Below, one piece after another: positions 39,241 through 48,713 of a stretch of DNA of 64,000 nucleotides; the stretch's first letter is position 1, and each line of letters starts with the position of its first letter. The notes beneath the pieces were generated by a model. It saw nothing but the letters and a program-made list of their open reading frames with translations. It searched no databases and had not been told where the DNA came from. This DNA is from Saccharomyces uvarum. Lineage: Eukaryota > Ascomycota > Saccharomycetes > Saccharomycetales > Saccharomycetaceae. Made by a program: the position numbers and the translations under genes. The stretch is from assembly GCA_947243795.1 (NCBI GenBank), contig OX365931.1, positions 620,001-684,000 of the forward strand, in the 5' to 3' direction.

Positions 39241-41193
39241 CTACAAATTGGCCTCGTTGACAAATCCCTTAAGATCTTTTTCCATAGTAGCGGCCGTTTT
39301 AGGATCGAGCCTAGCTATTCTGTTGATAATATCTTGGAAACTTGCTGTTTTGATATCGAAACCTTCTTGCTCTTCTTCATCTGCATCAACATCATCGTCT
39401 GGCGGTACCTTCAAGTTCTGATTAGTATCTATTTCTTCATTTTCTAAAGCAGCGTCATCTGGTTCCTCAGTTATTGCGTCATTGTCGTCATCATCATCGC
39501 CAACAGCAATATCAACGTCCGTGATTGCAACTGCAGATGGCCCTTGAGTACCGACATCCATATCTATATCCCCGTCTGCGTCTACGTCTGGATTTTCCTT
39601 AACCCCCGTGCTGTCTTCCTCTGAATCCTTGTTTTCTAGCACCATGGATTCTTTAACAAACAACATTGTTTTAAAGTACTTCAATTTGTATTTGTTGTAC
39701 TCATAATTCCCTTGGACCATGCATCCAAGTTCGTACTTCACTATCCTTCTCATTTTGACCAAGTCTAATTCTTTAAACCACCCTGTCAATTCATTTGCCT
39801 TATGTAAGTATTCGACATTACCGAAAACTTCTGCGATATTCGGCTCACCGATTAACAAATCAATCTGCAACATCAAATACCACGGTACTCTTTCCCCGTC
39901 AAATTTAAACCGACTATCAATATCGCCTGGTGTGTCAGATTCAAATACTAATGGTGGTGGTTTGGGTACATTTTTTTTCACTATTGGAGAAGACAACAGT
40001 TTTCTTTCAATCTTAAAATACTCTGTTTGATATTGGGCATATTCTGGAGAACTTCTAGGGTCCGTTCCAAACTTGATATATGTGTTCCTCCAAGGTCCCA
40101 TCGTGAAACGGTAAGATATGAGTGCCAGTGCTATCTTAATGGTATGGTGTACCTTTTTGGGGACAATCCCGTCAAGGTGTCTTTTGACCCAAATGGGCCG
40201 CTTAGCAAATAGCACACTTAAAATCTGTATACATTCCTCCAGCGATTGATAAAATTTGGAATCACTCTTAGTACCTGGATAGACTTTTGTTTTCTTCGCC
40301 ATGTCAAAATCATTTAGCAATTGCTCGTGAGCATGGGATGGAATAACACTTCTCTCACTTAGATCGTGGACAAATAATTGATAGTTTTTAATGTATGTTC
40401 CCTTGACTTCAGTAACACCGTTTTTCTTCTTTTTCGCGAATGGATTAGCTTTGTACTTATACAGTAAGGGAAACCCAACCATTGATAATTTAGGTGGTGG
40501 TGGTAATTGGAAGTCCGTACTTGGTATTTTAACGCTACGGTCCAAAACCAAATTCCCAATGTTTTCCTGAGGTTGAGAGTCATTATCTGGTACAGAATTG
40601 ACAAAAGTTTTGAAGTTATCCCACTCTAAGGAACCAAAACTACTTTTGAATTCTTTTGCAGAGGGGACATTGTCCAATTTAATTTGAAAATCCGACATCT
40701 CTCTAAATTTTATAGTATTATCTACTATGGAAACAGGAGTAACTCTCAATTTATTAGAGTCCTTCAGCGAAGTAATTGAATCTTTAAGACTATTATTGTT
40801 TTTGGCTAAGGTTCCCTTAGGCATTGTAACCTTTAATATTACAGATTCATCCCTAAAGGGTACTCTCTTGCCAATTATGGGGTGTTCGTTAAAATACGTC
40901 TTAGATCCGTCTCTATCGTAACCTTCGTTTAAATATAGTTCCAGTCCATTTTGAGATTCGATAGGGCCATGTTCCTTGAAGGCTTCCTTCACTTTTTCAA
41001 TACCTCCACACATTCTTATGGCTTTTTGTATACTAGCGTGCTTTGTGGAGACATTTAGTGGCAATTCCAAACTTGGAATTTTAGGCAGATCCAACGTAAA
41101 TTCATCTGCTATTACTGGCGGTGTTTGGTCAGCGGTAGGATCCGGAATTGCCGAAAGGGTCGCAAGAGGTTCTTCTGTACCATCCAATGACAT
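39241..41193 (-). CDS. TFC1: Tfc1, tau95 subunit of TFIIIC
   Basis: Tfc1 (tau95) is in the tau-A subcomplex of TFIIIC, which binds the A box of tRNA genes and recruits TFIIIB. Residues 1-180 form the dimerisation part with Tfc7. A conserved middle includes PPPPKLSMVGFPLLYKYKAN and the DNA-binding region around FRFTMGPW-like ALISYRFTMGPWRNTYIKFG. The C-terminus is a long acidic tail (repeated DDDD and EEE runs), a usual feature. The start MSLDGTEEPLATLS gives 650 residues against 649 in S. cerevisiae; the 24 upstream in-frame codons are Lys rich and have no known counterpart. Confidence 0.95.
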   Translation of the reverse strand: MSLDGTEEPLATLSAIPDPTADQTPPVIADEFTLDLPKIPSLELPLNVSTKHASIQKAIRMCGGIEKVKEAFKEHGPIESQNGLELYLNEGYDRDGSKTYFNEHPIIGKRVPFRDESVILKVTMPKGTLAKNNNSLKDSITSLKDSNKLRVTPVSIVDNTIKFREMSDFQIKLDNVPSAKEFKSSFGSLEWDNFKTFVNSVPDNDSQPQENIGNLVLDRSVKIPSTDFQLPPPPKLSMVGFPLLYKYKANPFAKKKKNGVTEVKGTYIKNYQLFVHDLSERSVIPSHAHEQLLNDFDMAKKTKVYPGTKSDSKFYQSLEECIQILSVLFAKRPIWVKRHLDGIVPKKVHHTIKIALALISYRFTMGPWRNTYIKFGTDPRSSPEYAQYQTEYFKIERKLLSSPIVKKNVPKPPPLVFESDTPGDIDSRFKFDGERVPWYLMLQIDLLIGEPNIAEVFGNVEYLHKANELTGWFKELDLVKMRRIVKYELGCMVQGNYEYNKYKLKYFKTMLFVKESMVLENKDSEEDSTGVKENPDVDADGDIDMDVGTQGPSAVAITDVDIAVGDDDDDNDAITEEPDDAALENEEIDTNQNLKVPPDDDVDADEEEQEGFDIKTASFQDIINRIARLDPKTAATMEKDLKGFVNEANL

Positions 41194-41667
41194 TTCTGTA
41201 ACTTCGAGGTTGATTTTATTATTTCGCTTATAAGACTTGATATTCTTTTCCTTTTTTACATGCATGTTTCGTTTTTGATTTGTTATTTACATAGCTTTTT
41301 TCCTTACATTAATTGAAAAACGCGGAATCGAACTAAAAAAAAGCAGGCCAACTCAAAAGCTCAATGAGCTAAAGAAAAAACCAAACGTAAACTACAAGAA
41401 AATAAAATTCAGAAAACAGTATGAAATTCTTTGTCGTGTATGTAACATATATATTATGTTTCATCGAAAAGGATTGCTTCGTTTTTCTATGACATTATAG
41501 AGCCTATAAAAAAAGAAACTAAGAAAAAAAAGTTATGATGGTGATATTCTTAAATAATTTGCTTTTTCAATTACCAGCTAATTGTCCTATCTATAAACAT
41601 ACACAAACACCTTAAGAGAACGTTCAAAATGTATGAAGAAAGGAATTGAGGGAAATAGAAAGTATAT
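41194..41667. promoter_or_regulatory. PTC4 3' flank and TFC1 promoter
   Basis: This 474 bp tandem gap is strongly AT rich with A/T runs. A partial origin-consensus core (TTTACGTTT on the minus strand, near 41383-41391) has poor flanks. I see nothing else specific. Confidence 0.45.
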
Positions 41668-42849
41668 TTACACTAAACCTCTTTCTCTCTCTAAGCGGGT
41701 CTTCATTTTATTGAACCAATCTTGTAATGATTCACCTCTTCTATTCAGTACCACAATAATGGCAGTCATGTTGTCGAACCCAACACCGGTATTGCTATTG
41801 GCCTGCGCTATTCCGTGATCAAGTAATTTCGTTATTATAGCATCCAACTTCGTTCCTGACACCAGGTGGTACTTTATAAAATGGATCAGTTGTTTATTAT
41901 TATAAATATCCCATATACCGTCACACGCTAAGACTAAAAATTCATCTTTAGTGTAGTCGATCTTATGCATCAGTACATCCGGTTCTGCAGTAACTTGTGC
42001 TTCCTGTGGCGGGGTCCCACCGGTTAGATGTTGAGGAACGTTTGTTAGTTTTGTTCTTCTGTGTGGATATGTGACACCTCTTTTAAATTGGAAATCGCTA
42101 AATGCTCTGCTGAGAGCCAATACTCCGCCCACTCTGCCAAGGGAAACGTTGCCTCCATTATCGTTTATACGTATCAATTCACCTATGTGTTGCGGCTTAT
42201 GATCGAAAGACATTGTCTTAATACCGTTGGCCTTTGAAGAAAGAATACATCGCGAATCACCACAGTTGGCCACGTATAGTGATTCTTCGTTTATGATACA
42301 CGCGACAACGGCAGTAGATCCGCATGAACTGTTGGCAAAATGTCGGTATAGCTCTTCATCTTGTAATATGAAAGCGTCCTTTAAAATTTGAGAGACCAAC
42401 CCTTCTAACGTCTTGAAAGATCTTTTAAATTTCGAGCTATCATTATTCGTTGAGGAAGTATAATGATGGTTTTCGAAACTGTAGGCAATCCATTTGATCA
42501 GGCCAGCACTGGTGTCACCATTGCCCTTGTTATTGCCATTGCCGTCACGATGGTGGTGGCCCCCACCTAAAAATTTCGAACAGTCGTCGCCACCGTGGCC
42601 GTCGAAGACTGCAAAGACATTCAACGATAATCTTTCGTACTTGTCTATGAACGGATTGAAAAATCGTACGAGTACCGTGGAGTTTTCATTTCTAATTAGA
42701 TGTGCATCTTCTTGAGTCAAACGATATCCCTGCATGGACCCCACACAATTATAAAATCGCGGGACGATGCCAGTCGAGGCCTGGTTGTTTTTATATTCAT
42801 TGTATTCTATGGTCTTCTCAGTCAAAGGATGAGAAAGTAACTGACCCAT
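41668..42849 (-). CDS. PTC4: PP2C protein phosphatase Ptc4
   Basis: Ptc4 is a Mn/Mg-dependent type 2C serine/threonine phosphatase; overproduction lowers Hog1 phosphorylation. The N-terminus MGQLLSHPL begins with a glycine that could be myristoylated after Met removal. Metal-binding motifs are present: FAVFDGHGGDD (D83), then LYVANCGDSRCIL, VLACDGIWDI and FDNMTAIIVV. An inserted His/Gly/Asn-rich loop (HHHRDGNGNNKGNGD) just after the first motif is low complexity. The 393 residues equal the known protein. It lies upstream of TFC1 on the same strand. Confidence 0.95.
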   Translation of the reverse strand: MGQLLSHPLTEKTIEYNEYKNNQASTGIVPRFYNCVGSMQGYRLTQEDAHLIRNENSTVLVRFFNPFIDKYERLSLNVFAVFDGHGGDDCSKFLGGGHHHRDGNGNNKGNGDTSAGLIKWIAYSFENHHYTSSTNNDSSKFKRSFKTLEGLVSQILKDAFILQDEELYRHFANSSCGSTAVVACIINEESLYVANCGDSRCILSSKANGIKTMSFDHKPQHIGELIRINDNGGNVSLGRVGGVLALSRAFSDFQFKRGVTYPHRRTKLTNVPQHLTGGTPPQEAQVTAEPDVLMHKIDYTKDEFLVLACDGIWDIYNNKQLIHFIKYHLVSGTKLDAIITKLLDHGIAQANSNTGVGFDNMTAIIVVLNRRGESLQDWFNKMKTRLERERGLV

Positions 42850-43361
42850 TTTTGTCTTTCCAATTGGAGTTGCTTTTTAAAATGACTATATAGGGGAATA
42901 GAGAGGCAGAGAAGGGCGATGGGACAGAAAAGAGGAAGAGATGGATAAGGAGAAAGGGGAGGCAGTCGAAGGACGGGGAAAGCGGCGTAAAAATTAAACT
43001 GGGGTTTTAACTGTTTATATGACTATCTTCGTGAAATCGCCAAACAGCCAAAGGACGACAATGGGAAAATGTGGGATGATTTATGGCTTTTTTTCTTGAT
43101 ATCATTTTTCCTTTTATTCTTGCTCTTTCGAAGAAAAGATCAACGCGAGGGAAAAAAAGGCCTATACGGCAGAAATGGTTGTATCTGTTGTGCAGGTTCA
43201 GAGACGAGCCCCAGATGGGCTCGTGAACATATAGAGGAGGATATGGCGTTTCAGTAATGTTATTTATATAAAGTTATATAAAACGTATAAAGTAGAACAG
43301 TAGAAATAAAAGGAGTCATGGCAGAACGATACAAGACATGGGGATGGTAGCGTCGAGATCT
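42850..43361. promoter_or_regulatory. TPS1 3' flank and PTC4 promoter
   Basis: This 512 bp tandem gap has a purine-rich stretch (42895-42990, mostly A/G on the plus strand) followed by AT-rich sequence and a small open frame at 43069-43257, listed separately. Confidence 0.5.
43069..43257 (+). CDS. Possible 62-residue membrane microprotein, unverified
   Basis: An ATG-started frame lies between PTC4 and TPS1, on the opposite strand to both. Residues 5-20 (LWLFFLISFFLLFLLF) would make one transmembrane helix, followed by a basic stretch RRKDQREGKKGLYGRNG and a CICC motif. I know of no annotated counterpart. A T-rich then A-rich stretch gives such a profile by chance, and the frame may be only a promoter by-product. 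No function is proposed. Confidence 0.15.
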   Translation: MWDDLWLFFLISFFLLFLLFRRKDQREGKKGLYGRNGCICCAGSETSPRWAREHIEEDMAFQ

Positions 43362-44849
43362 TCAATTTTTGATAGCGGAAGAGCTTGTTGAGCTTGATGA
43401 CGTGGTGTATAATTCGTGTACGAAATTTTCACCCCAGAACGCAGAAGTGTACTTGGAAATGTATTTATATAGCTTTTCCCAGTTGACTTCCTTCTTTACG
43501 TCGGGCAAAGTCAAAGCTTCGTTGATGGCATCTGACAGGTCGTCCGTGTTCCAAGGATTGACGATGATGGCGCCGTTCAAGGATTGTGCGGCACCCGTGA
43601 ATTCACTCAGAATTAAAGAGCCCTTTTTCTCTTCTTGACATGCGATGTATTCGTAGGAGACCAAGTTCATACCATCACGGGTGGAGGAGACCAAACACAC
43701 GTCGCTTACGGCGTACAGTGAAATCAGCTCTTCGAAGGGGATGGACTTGTGCATGAAATGGATGGGGACGAACTCCACGGTACCGAACTGGCCGTTGATT
43801 CTGCCGACCAACTCGTTGACCACGGACCTCAGGTACTGGTACTCTTCCACGTCCCCACGACTGGGCACTGCGACCTGCACGAGGACAACCTTGCCCCTCC
43901 ACTCCGGATGCTCGCTCAGAAACACCTCCATGGCGTGCAGCTTTTGCGGGACACCCTTGATGTAATCCAATCTGTCGACACCGACTATGATCTTGCAGCC
44001 CTTGAAGGTCTCCTTAAGTTGCTGGATTCTCTTTTGAACGGAGTCCTTCTTCAACCCGTCGGTGAACTTGTCCACGTCGATACCGATGGGGAAGGCCCCC
44101 ACGTTAACGAACCGGCCCTGGTACTCCACCCCGTTGGGCAACGTGTTCACGTTGAGAACCCTCTGCACGGAGGAGAGGAAATGTCTTGCGTAGTCGTACG
44201 TGTGGAACCCGACCAAGTCACAACTCAAGACCCCCTTCAGGATCTCTTGTCTGACGGGCAGGATTCTGTAGATTTCACTGGATGGGAAGGGCGTGTGCAG
44301 GAACCACCCGACCTTGACGTTCTGCAGACGCTTCTCCTGGATCTTGACCCTCAGCATCTCTGGGACGAGCATCAAATGGTAGTCGTGCACCCAGATCAGG
44401 TCATTGTGGTTCATGATCTTGGCAATCTCGTTGGTGAACGTCTGGTTGGCCTCGTTGTACGCCAACCACGCATTCTCGTCGAAATTGATCTCGCCCGGGT
44501 GGTAATGGAACAACGGCCACAGAATCGAGTTACTGAACCCGTTGTAGTGCAAGTCCGCGATCTCGTCGGTCAGGAAAATGGGCACCGCGTTGAACTTCTC
44601 CAGCAGATCCTTCTTCACCTCCTCCTTCTCGTCGTCCGGGATCTCGAGCCCAGGCCATCCAAACCACTTAAAAGTATATGTCTTCTTCAACCCCTCCAGC
44701 GCCGTCACCAGCCCTCCGGACGACATTGCGTACTCGTACTTGCCTGTGCTGCTGTTCTTGCTGATGGTCACGGGCAGTCTGTTAGAAACCACAATAATAT
44801 TGCCCCCTGAGGACGAAGTCAGCTGCGCCTTGGCGTTATCCGTGGTCAT
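43362..44849 (-). CDS. TPS1: Trehalose-6-phosphate synthase
   Basis: Tps1 makes trehalose-6-phosphate from UDP-glucose and glucose-6-phosphate in the cytosolic Tps1-Tps2-Tsl1-Tps3 complex. Its product also restrains hexokinase and glycolytic flux. It is a GT20 GT-B enzyme: the N-terminal NRLPVTISK and GGLVTALEGL loop, WVHDYHLMLVPEML, VGVDRLDYIKGVPQKL for the donor side, and DGMNLVSYEYIAC near the end. The start MTTDNAKAQLTSSSGGN gives exactly 495 residues; an in-frame upstream extension of 48 codons is leader sequence. Many stress elements and a TATATATA (45006-45013) precede it. Confidence 0.98.
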   Translation of the reverse strand: MTTDNAKAQLTSSSGGNIIVVSNRLPVTISKNSSTGKYEYAMSSGGLVTALEGLKKTYTFKWFGWPGLEIPDDEKEEVKKDLLEKFNAVPIFLTDEIADLHYNGFSNSILWPLFHYHPGEINFDENAWLAYNEANQTFTNEIAKIMNHNDLIWVHDYHLMLVPEMLRVKIQEKRLQNVKVGWFLHTPFPSSEIYRILPVRQEILKGVLSCDLVGFHTYDYARHFLSSVQRVLNVNTLPNGVEYQGRFVNVGAFPIGIDVDKFTDGLKKDSVQKRIQQLKETFKGCKIIVGVDRLDYIKGVPQKLHAMEVFLSEHPEWRGKVVLVQVAVPSRGDVEEYQYLRSVVNELVGRINGQFGTVEFVPIHFMHKSIPFEELISLYAVSDVCLVSSTRDGMNLVSYEYIACQEEKKGSLILSEFTGAAQSLNGAIIVNPWNTDDLSDAINEALTLPDVKKEVNWEKLYKYISKYTSAFWGENFVHELYTTSSSSTSSSAIKN

Positions 44850-45271
44850 AGTTCTGTGCGTGTATGTGTGTGAGTGAGTGAGTGTCAGCTTGCTTGTGCT
44901 TGCTTGAATGTGTGTTCGTTGCGAGAAGAACGACAGAAACCCAATTGACAAGACAGAACACCAGTGCTGACGGACTCCACCTCTCGCCTGCACGTACCAC
45001 TTCTCTATATATACCCAACTCGCATATATCTAATGCGTCTTTGAACCTCAGACCAGTTTGTCCCTGGACGCCCCCTGAGAGCCCCTGCCCTGCCCCGCCC
45101 GGCGGGGTCACCCCTGCAGCCCGCCAGCGAGGGGTCTCCGCCCACGGCCCGGGCCCAGGGGCTTTCTCCCCGGCGGGTCCCCTTATAAGCAGTGCTGACG
45201 TGCTGTTCCCTGTTCTTGTTCGCCTTTTTGCTTGTGGATTAGTCTCCCAGTGCACAGGACAACGCATCAAG
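44850..45271. promoter_or_regulatory. TPS1-MEO1 divergent promoter, GC island with six stress elements
   Basis: CCCCT/AGGGG stress-response elements lie at 45072-45076, 45082-45086, 45111-45115, 45130-45134, 45157-45161 and 45179-45183, within 112 bp. This is consistent with Msn2/4 control known for TPS1. The same segment holds a 15 nt GC palindrome (45093-45107) and GGCCCGGGCC (45146-45155). TATATATA (45006-45013) serves TPS1; TTATAAG near 45183 may serve MEO1. Confidence 0.85.
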
Positions 45272-45469
45272 ATGCTCTCTACCCCTGGCAAACAACAACA
45301 GCAAAAACAGCAACACGGCTCGTTCAACTACGCCCACGCGTGCAAGTGCATCGCGATGTTCTTCGTGGTTGCGGGCGTCGTGTTGATGTTCTTCGAGACC
45401 GGGCTTGACCCGCAGCAGATGCTGCAAGTCAAGCAGTTGCACCAACTGGGCGCCACGCCCGACGCGTGA
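45272..45469 (+). CDS. MEO1: Meo1, 65-residue single-span membrane protein
   Basis: This small gene matches YBR126W-A of S. cerevisiae in place, strand and type (68 residues there). The N-terminus is Gln rich (KQQQQKQQHG), followed by one hydrophobic helix CIAMFFVVAGVVLMFFETG and a short polar tail with LQVKQLHQLGA. The ATG at 45272 is the only ATG in a frame open far upstream, and codons are GC biased. Its function is poorly known; a role in membrane contact or lipid metabolism cannot be judged from sequence. Its 3' end is 169 bp from the convergent VMA2 stop. It may share stress control with TPS1. Confidence 0.75.
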   Translation: MLSTPGKQQQQKQQHGSFNYAHACKCIAMFFVVAGVVLMFFETGLDPQQMLQVKQLHQLGATPDA

Positions 45470-45638
45470 TCTTCTTCAAGGTACGGGATTATGCATATAT
45501 AGGTGGATATATAAGTACGTAAAAACAAATACACACACATGTAGACATCTATATACGTTTAAAAGCCCAGATTCGGATCTTTAGACTTCACAAAAAGATA
45601 AAAAGCGCGAAAAAAAGGCTTCTGCGCGGCACCATCGT

Positions 45639-47177
45639 CTAGATCAGAGATTCCTTCTTCTTGCCGGAGCTTCTTGCGTCCGCGTCCTCTTCGTCTTCGT
45701 CCGCTTCGTCTCTGGCTCTATCGTAAAACTCGTCGAGAATCTTGGGGGAGATTCTATTCAACATCTCCTTAGGGTAGATTCTTAGCAAACTCCATGCCTG
45801 GTCCAAACTTTCGAAAACAGTTCTGTCCTCGTAGGCGCTTTGCGAGATGAAGGTTTTTTCGAACTTCTCCAAGAACTCCAAGGACAGTTTGTCCTCGATG
45901 GACAGCGCTTCTTCACCGACGACGGCCTTCATGGCCGCAGCGTCCTTACCGATAGCGTACTTGGCGTACAATTGGTTGGACACGTCACCGTGATCCTTTC
46001 TGGTCATACCTTCACCGATGGCAGACTTCATCAATCTACTCAATGATGGCAAGACGTTGATAGGTGGGTAGATACCCTTGTTGTGTAGTTGACGATCAAC
46101 AAAAATTTGGCCCTCGGTAATGTACCCTGTCAAATCCGGGATAGGATGCGTGATGTCATCGTTAGGCATTGTCAAGATAGGTATTTGGGTGATGGACCCG
46201 TTACGGCCCTCTACTCTACCAGCTCTTTCGTAAATCGTGGACAAATCTGTATACATGTAACCTGGATAACCTCTTCTACCTGGAACTTCCTCTCTGGCAG
46301 CAGAAACTTCTCTAAGAGCATCTGCGTACGACGACATATCAGTCAAGATGGTCAAGACATGACGTTCCGTTTGGTAAGCCAAGTACTCTGCCGTGGTCAA
46401 AGCCAATCTTGGGGTGATGATTCTTTCAATGGTAGGGTCATTGGCCAAATTCAAAAATAGCGAAGTTCTTTCCAAAGAACCATTTTCTTCGAAATCTTGT
46501 TTGAAAAATCTAGCGGTTTCCAAATTCACACCCATAGCAGCAAACACAATGGAGAAATTCTCTTCATGACCATCATGAACGTCCTTGGTGGGTCTCACCA
46601 AGCCAGCTTGTCTACAAATTTGTGCGGCAATTTCGTTATGTGGTAAACCAGATGCAGAGAAGATCGGAATCTTTTGACCTCTGGCAATAGAGTTCATGGT
46701 ATCGATGGCAGAAACACCAGTAGAAATCATTTCTTCTGGGTAAATACGGGCATAAGGGTTGATAGGGGAACCGTTAATGTCCAAGTAGTCCTCCGCAAAC
46801 ACTTTAGGACCGTTGTCAATGGGTCTACCAGACCCATCGAAGATTCTACCCAACATGTCTTCGGACACAGGAATTCTCAAACTTTCACCAGTGAATTCCA
46901 CAGTGGTCTTCTTGACATCAATACCAGAAGTCCCTTCGAAAACTTGCACAATGGCTCTATCACCTCTGATTTCTAGGACTTGACCTTGTCTGACGGTCCC
47001 ATCGGGCAATGTCAAGTTCACAATTTCATTGTAACGTGGGAACTTGACTTTTTCCAAAATGACCAATGGACCGTTCACACCACTGACCGTATTATAGTTC
47101 AATCTAGGTTTCACTTTGAAGCCTTGCTCCACAGCTCTCTTGTTTATGTCAAACAACTCTTTATCAGACAAAACCAT
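45639..47177 (-). CDS. VMA2: V-ATPase subunit B
   Basis: Vma2 is the B subunit of the V1 sector of the vacuolar proton pump, alternating with catalytic A subunits in the hexamer. It has an N-terminal beta-barrel, an ATP-synthase alpha/beta-type fold without a functional P-loop ([20 protein letters not shown] in its place), and the conserved [20 protein letters not shown] and [15 protein letters not shown]. The acidic C-terminal tail ([20 protein letters not shown]) varies in length; 512 residues here against 517 in S. cerevisiae. Strong codon bias fits an abundant protein. Confidence 0.97.
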   Translation of the reverse strand: MVLSDKELFDINKRAVEQGFKVKPRLNYNTVSGVNGPLVILEKVKFPRYNEIVNLTLPDGTVRQGQVLEIRGDRAIVQVFEGTSGIDVKKTTVEFTGESLRIPVSEDMLGRIFDGSGRPIDNGPKVFAEDYLDINGSPINPYARIYPEEMISTGVSAIDTMNSIARGQKIPIFSASGLPHNEIAAQICRQAGLVRPTKDVHDGHEENFSIVFAAMGVNLETARFFKQDFEENGSLERTSLFLNLANDPTIERIITPRLALTTAEYLAYQTERHVLTILTDMSSYADALREVSAAREEVPGRRGYPGYMYTDLSTIYERAGRVEGRNGSITQIPILTMPNDDITHPIPDLTGYITEGQIFVDRQLHNKGIYPPINVLPSLSRLMKSAIGEGMTRKDHGDVSNQLYAKYAIGKDAAAMKAVVGEEALSIEDKLSLEFLEKFEKTFISQSAYEDRTVFESLDQAWSLLRIYPKEMLNRISPKILDEFYDRARDEADEDEEDADARSSGKKKESLI

Positions 47178-47344
47178 ATCTGTAATATTTTCACGCTTGG
47201 TACACTGTCTGCTTTCACAATCGCAATCTTGTTAACAATGGTTGTATATCTACATTCAACTTACTTAGTCCTTTATCTCTTATCCTTTTCTTTCAACGGG
47301 GTGAAAAAAAAAAAAAAAAAATAACTAAAAAACAGAGTTGGTTC

Positions 47345-47351
47345 TTACCCG
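47345..47351 (+). promoter_or_regulatory. Reb1-type site in the VMA2 promoter
   Basis: TTACCCG, the Reb1 core, lies about 170 bp upstream of the VMA2 ATG, next to an 18-base A run near 47307-47324. Such a pair is a common nucleosome-free region design. Confidence 0.6.
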
Positions 47352-47439
47352 AATGCTTAATATACTGGCTGCTATTGTTATGACTGACGTGCATTCAGCT
47401 TATACACACGGCAAGGAAAAAAAAGTGCGCACATGTTGC

Positions 47440-48474
47440 TTAGCCTACCACGTACCATCGGTCGTGGGGTCCCGTGAGGACCGGCGCCGGTGCGGTGCGT
47501 CTTGCAGGATGGCCTCTTTCCGGTCTGTTTAAGTTATCCAAGACCATGGAATACAGCATTCCAAACGTCCAGTATAGCGAAACGGACCTGCATTTCATCT
47601 TGTTTCTCTTCACCATGTTGTAGAACAGCCCATCCACGTCGTACTGGTCCAGGATCCATGGTATGTCCATGGGTGTCGAGGGCACGAGTTTCAAATTTCT
47701 ACATACTTGTAAAATATTTATTATCAACCTGATCAATCTTTGCACTACCGTCCGTATATCATCAGAGGAGCCCAGCATGGGGTGCACCTCGCTATCGTTG
47801 GCATAGGGGAGCTTGATCATAAGAATATCAGAGAGAAAGCTGACGTACTTCCACATGGTATCGATGGAATCATTCGTTACCACGAGAGGTAAAATATGGA
47901 AGTTTTTCAATGATATCAACGGTTGGAACGCAATAGCAAATGGTATCTGGAAATTGTCTTGTAGTTTCTGGATCACGAACCAATCGTTTAGCAGATTCAG
48001 TTTGTAGTCTCTGGTCGATTCACAAATCTTGGAAATTTGTCCCAGCTTGTTCTTAGCATCATTGATTTCCACCTGTTCTCTCAATTTATCGTTATGAGAA
48101 CCTGCCTTGGAGTGCCCATGATTGTCTATTTCCAGCTTCAATCTAGTAATGTGATCTCTCTTACTATGAATTCGTTCATTTAGCTGTTCGATCCTATGCC
48201 TGATCCGATTGTTATTTTTTTTCATTCGTAAAACATCCAACTTCAAGAGACTATTTGCCAAAGGGTCCTTTTTCTTTTCTAAAGCTCTAGCATCCAACTG
48301 ACCATAGTTCATGGCCTCGTTTAGTATATATTCTACTTTCCCACTTAGCAACTTATTACTATCCTTTATGGAAACTAAGTCCAATTTTAACTTTAATAAC
48401 AAACCGGGGCTCGTATTGATACAATGGGCACAATACACCACATGCGCTCTATGATGACAAATCGGACAATGCAT
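47440..48474 (-). CDS. ATG14: Atg14, autophagy PI3-kinase complex I subunit
   Basis: Atg14 directs the Vps34-Vps15-Atg6-Atg38 lipid kinase to the pre-autophagosomal site, defining complex I. The N-terminus has two CxxC pairs, C3/C6 and C15/C18 (MHCPICHHRAHVVYCAHC), probably a zinc-binding or membrane-targeting element. It is followed by coiled-coil segments about residues 25-160 (IRHRIEQLNERIHSKRDHIT) that bind Atg6 and Vps34. The C-terminal half has the PAFAVFQPL-like IPFAIAFQPLISLKNFHILP region. The 344 residues equal the S. cerevisiae protein. In S. cerevisiae it is Gln3-controlled under nitrogen starvation. Confidence 0.95.
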   Translation of the reverse strand: MHCPICHHRAHVVYCAHCINTSPGLLLKLKLDLVSIKDSNKLLSGKVEYILNEAMNYGQLDARALEKKKDPLANSLLKLDVLRMKKNNNRIRHRIEQLNERIHSKRDHITRLKLEIDNHGHSKAGSHNDKLREQVEINDAKNKLGQISKICESTRDYKLNLLNDWFVIQKLQDNFQIPFAIAFQPLISLKNFHILPLVVTNDSIDTMWKYVSFLSDILMIKLPYANDSEVHPMLGSSDDIRTVVQRLIRLIINILQVCRNLKLVPSTPMDIPWILDQYDVDGLFYNMVKRNKMKCRSVSLYWTFGMLYSMVLDNLNRPERGHPARRTAPAPVLTGPHDRWYVVG

Positions 48475-48713
48475 GGCATGCCAAAATACTGTTTATGGCC
48501 TTTTCTGTCTGTAGTCTCTCCTATTATTTTAATGTTATAGTTTTTGCTTTAGATTGTTCCCTTAATTTTTTAATGGGAAAAAAAAAACACTGCTTACCAT
48601 CAGTAAATCGTAATAAATAAGTTAAATAAATAAGTAAAATAAACAGTTACACACATTATTTTAATAATACAAAGAAAAAATACATTGTCAGCATCGGCAT
48701 AGTTCATGCGCCA

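Noticed and set aside
43749-44810. 353-codon frame antisense to TPS1
   Set aside because: It lies wholly inside TPS1 on the other strand, in a GC-rich and codon-biased gene where antisense stops are rare. It has no domain-like features.
44882-45271. N-terminal extension of MEO1 by 130 codons
   Set aside because: The frame is open but contains no ATG before 45272 and covers the stress-element promoter island.
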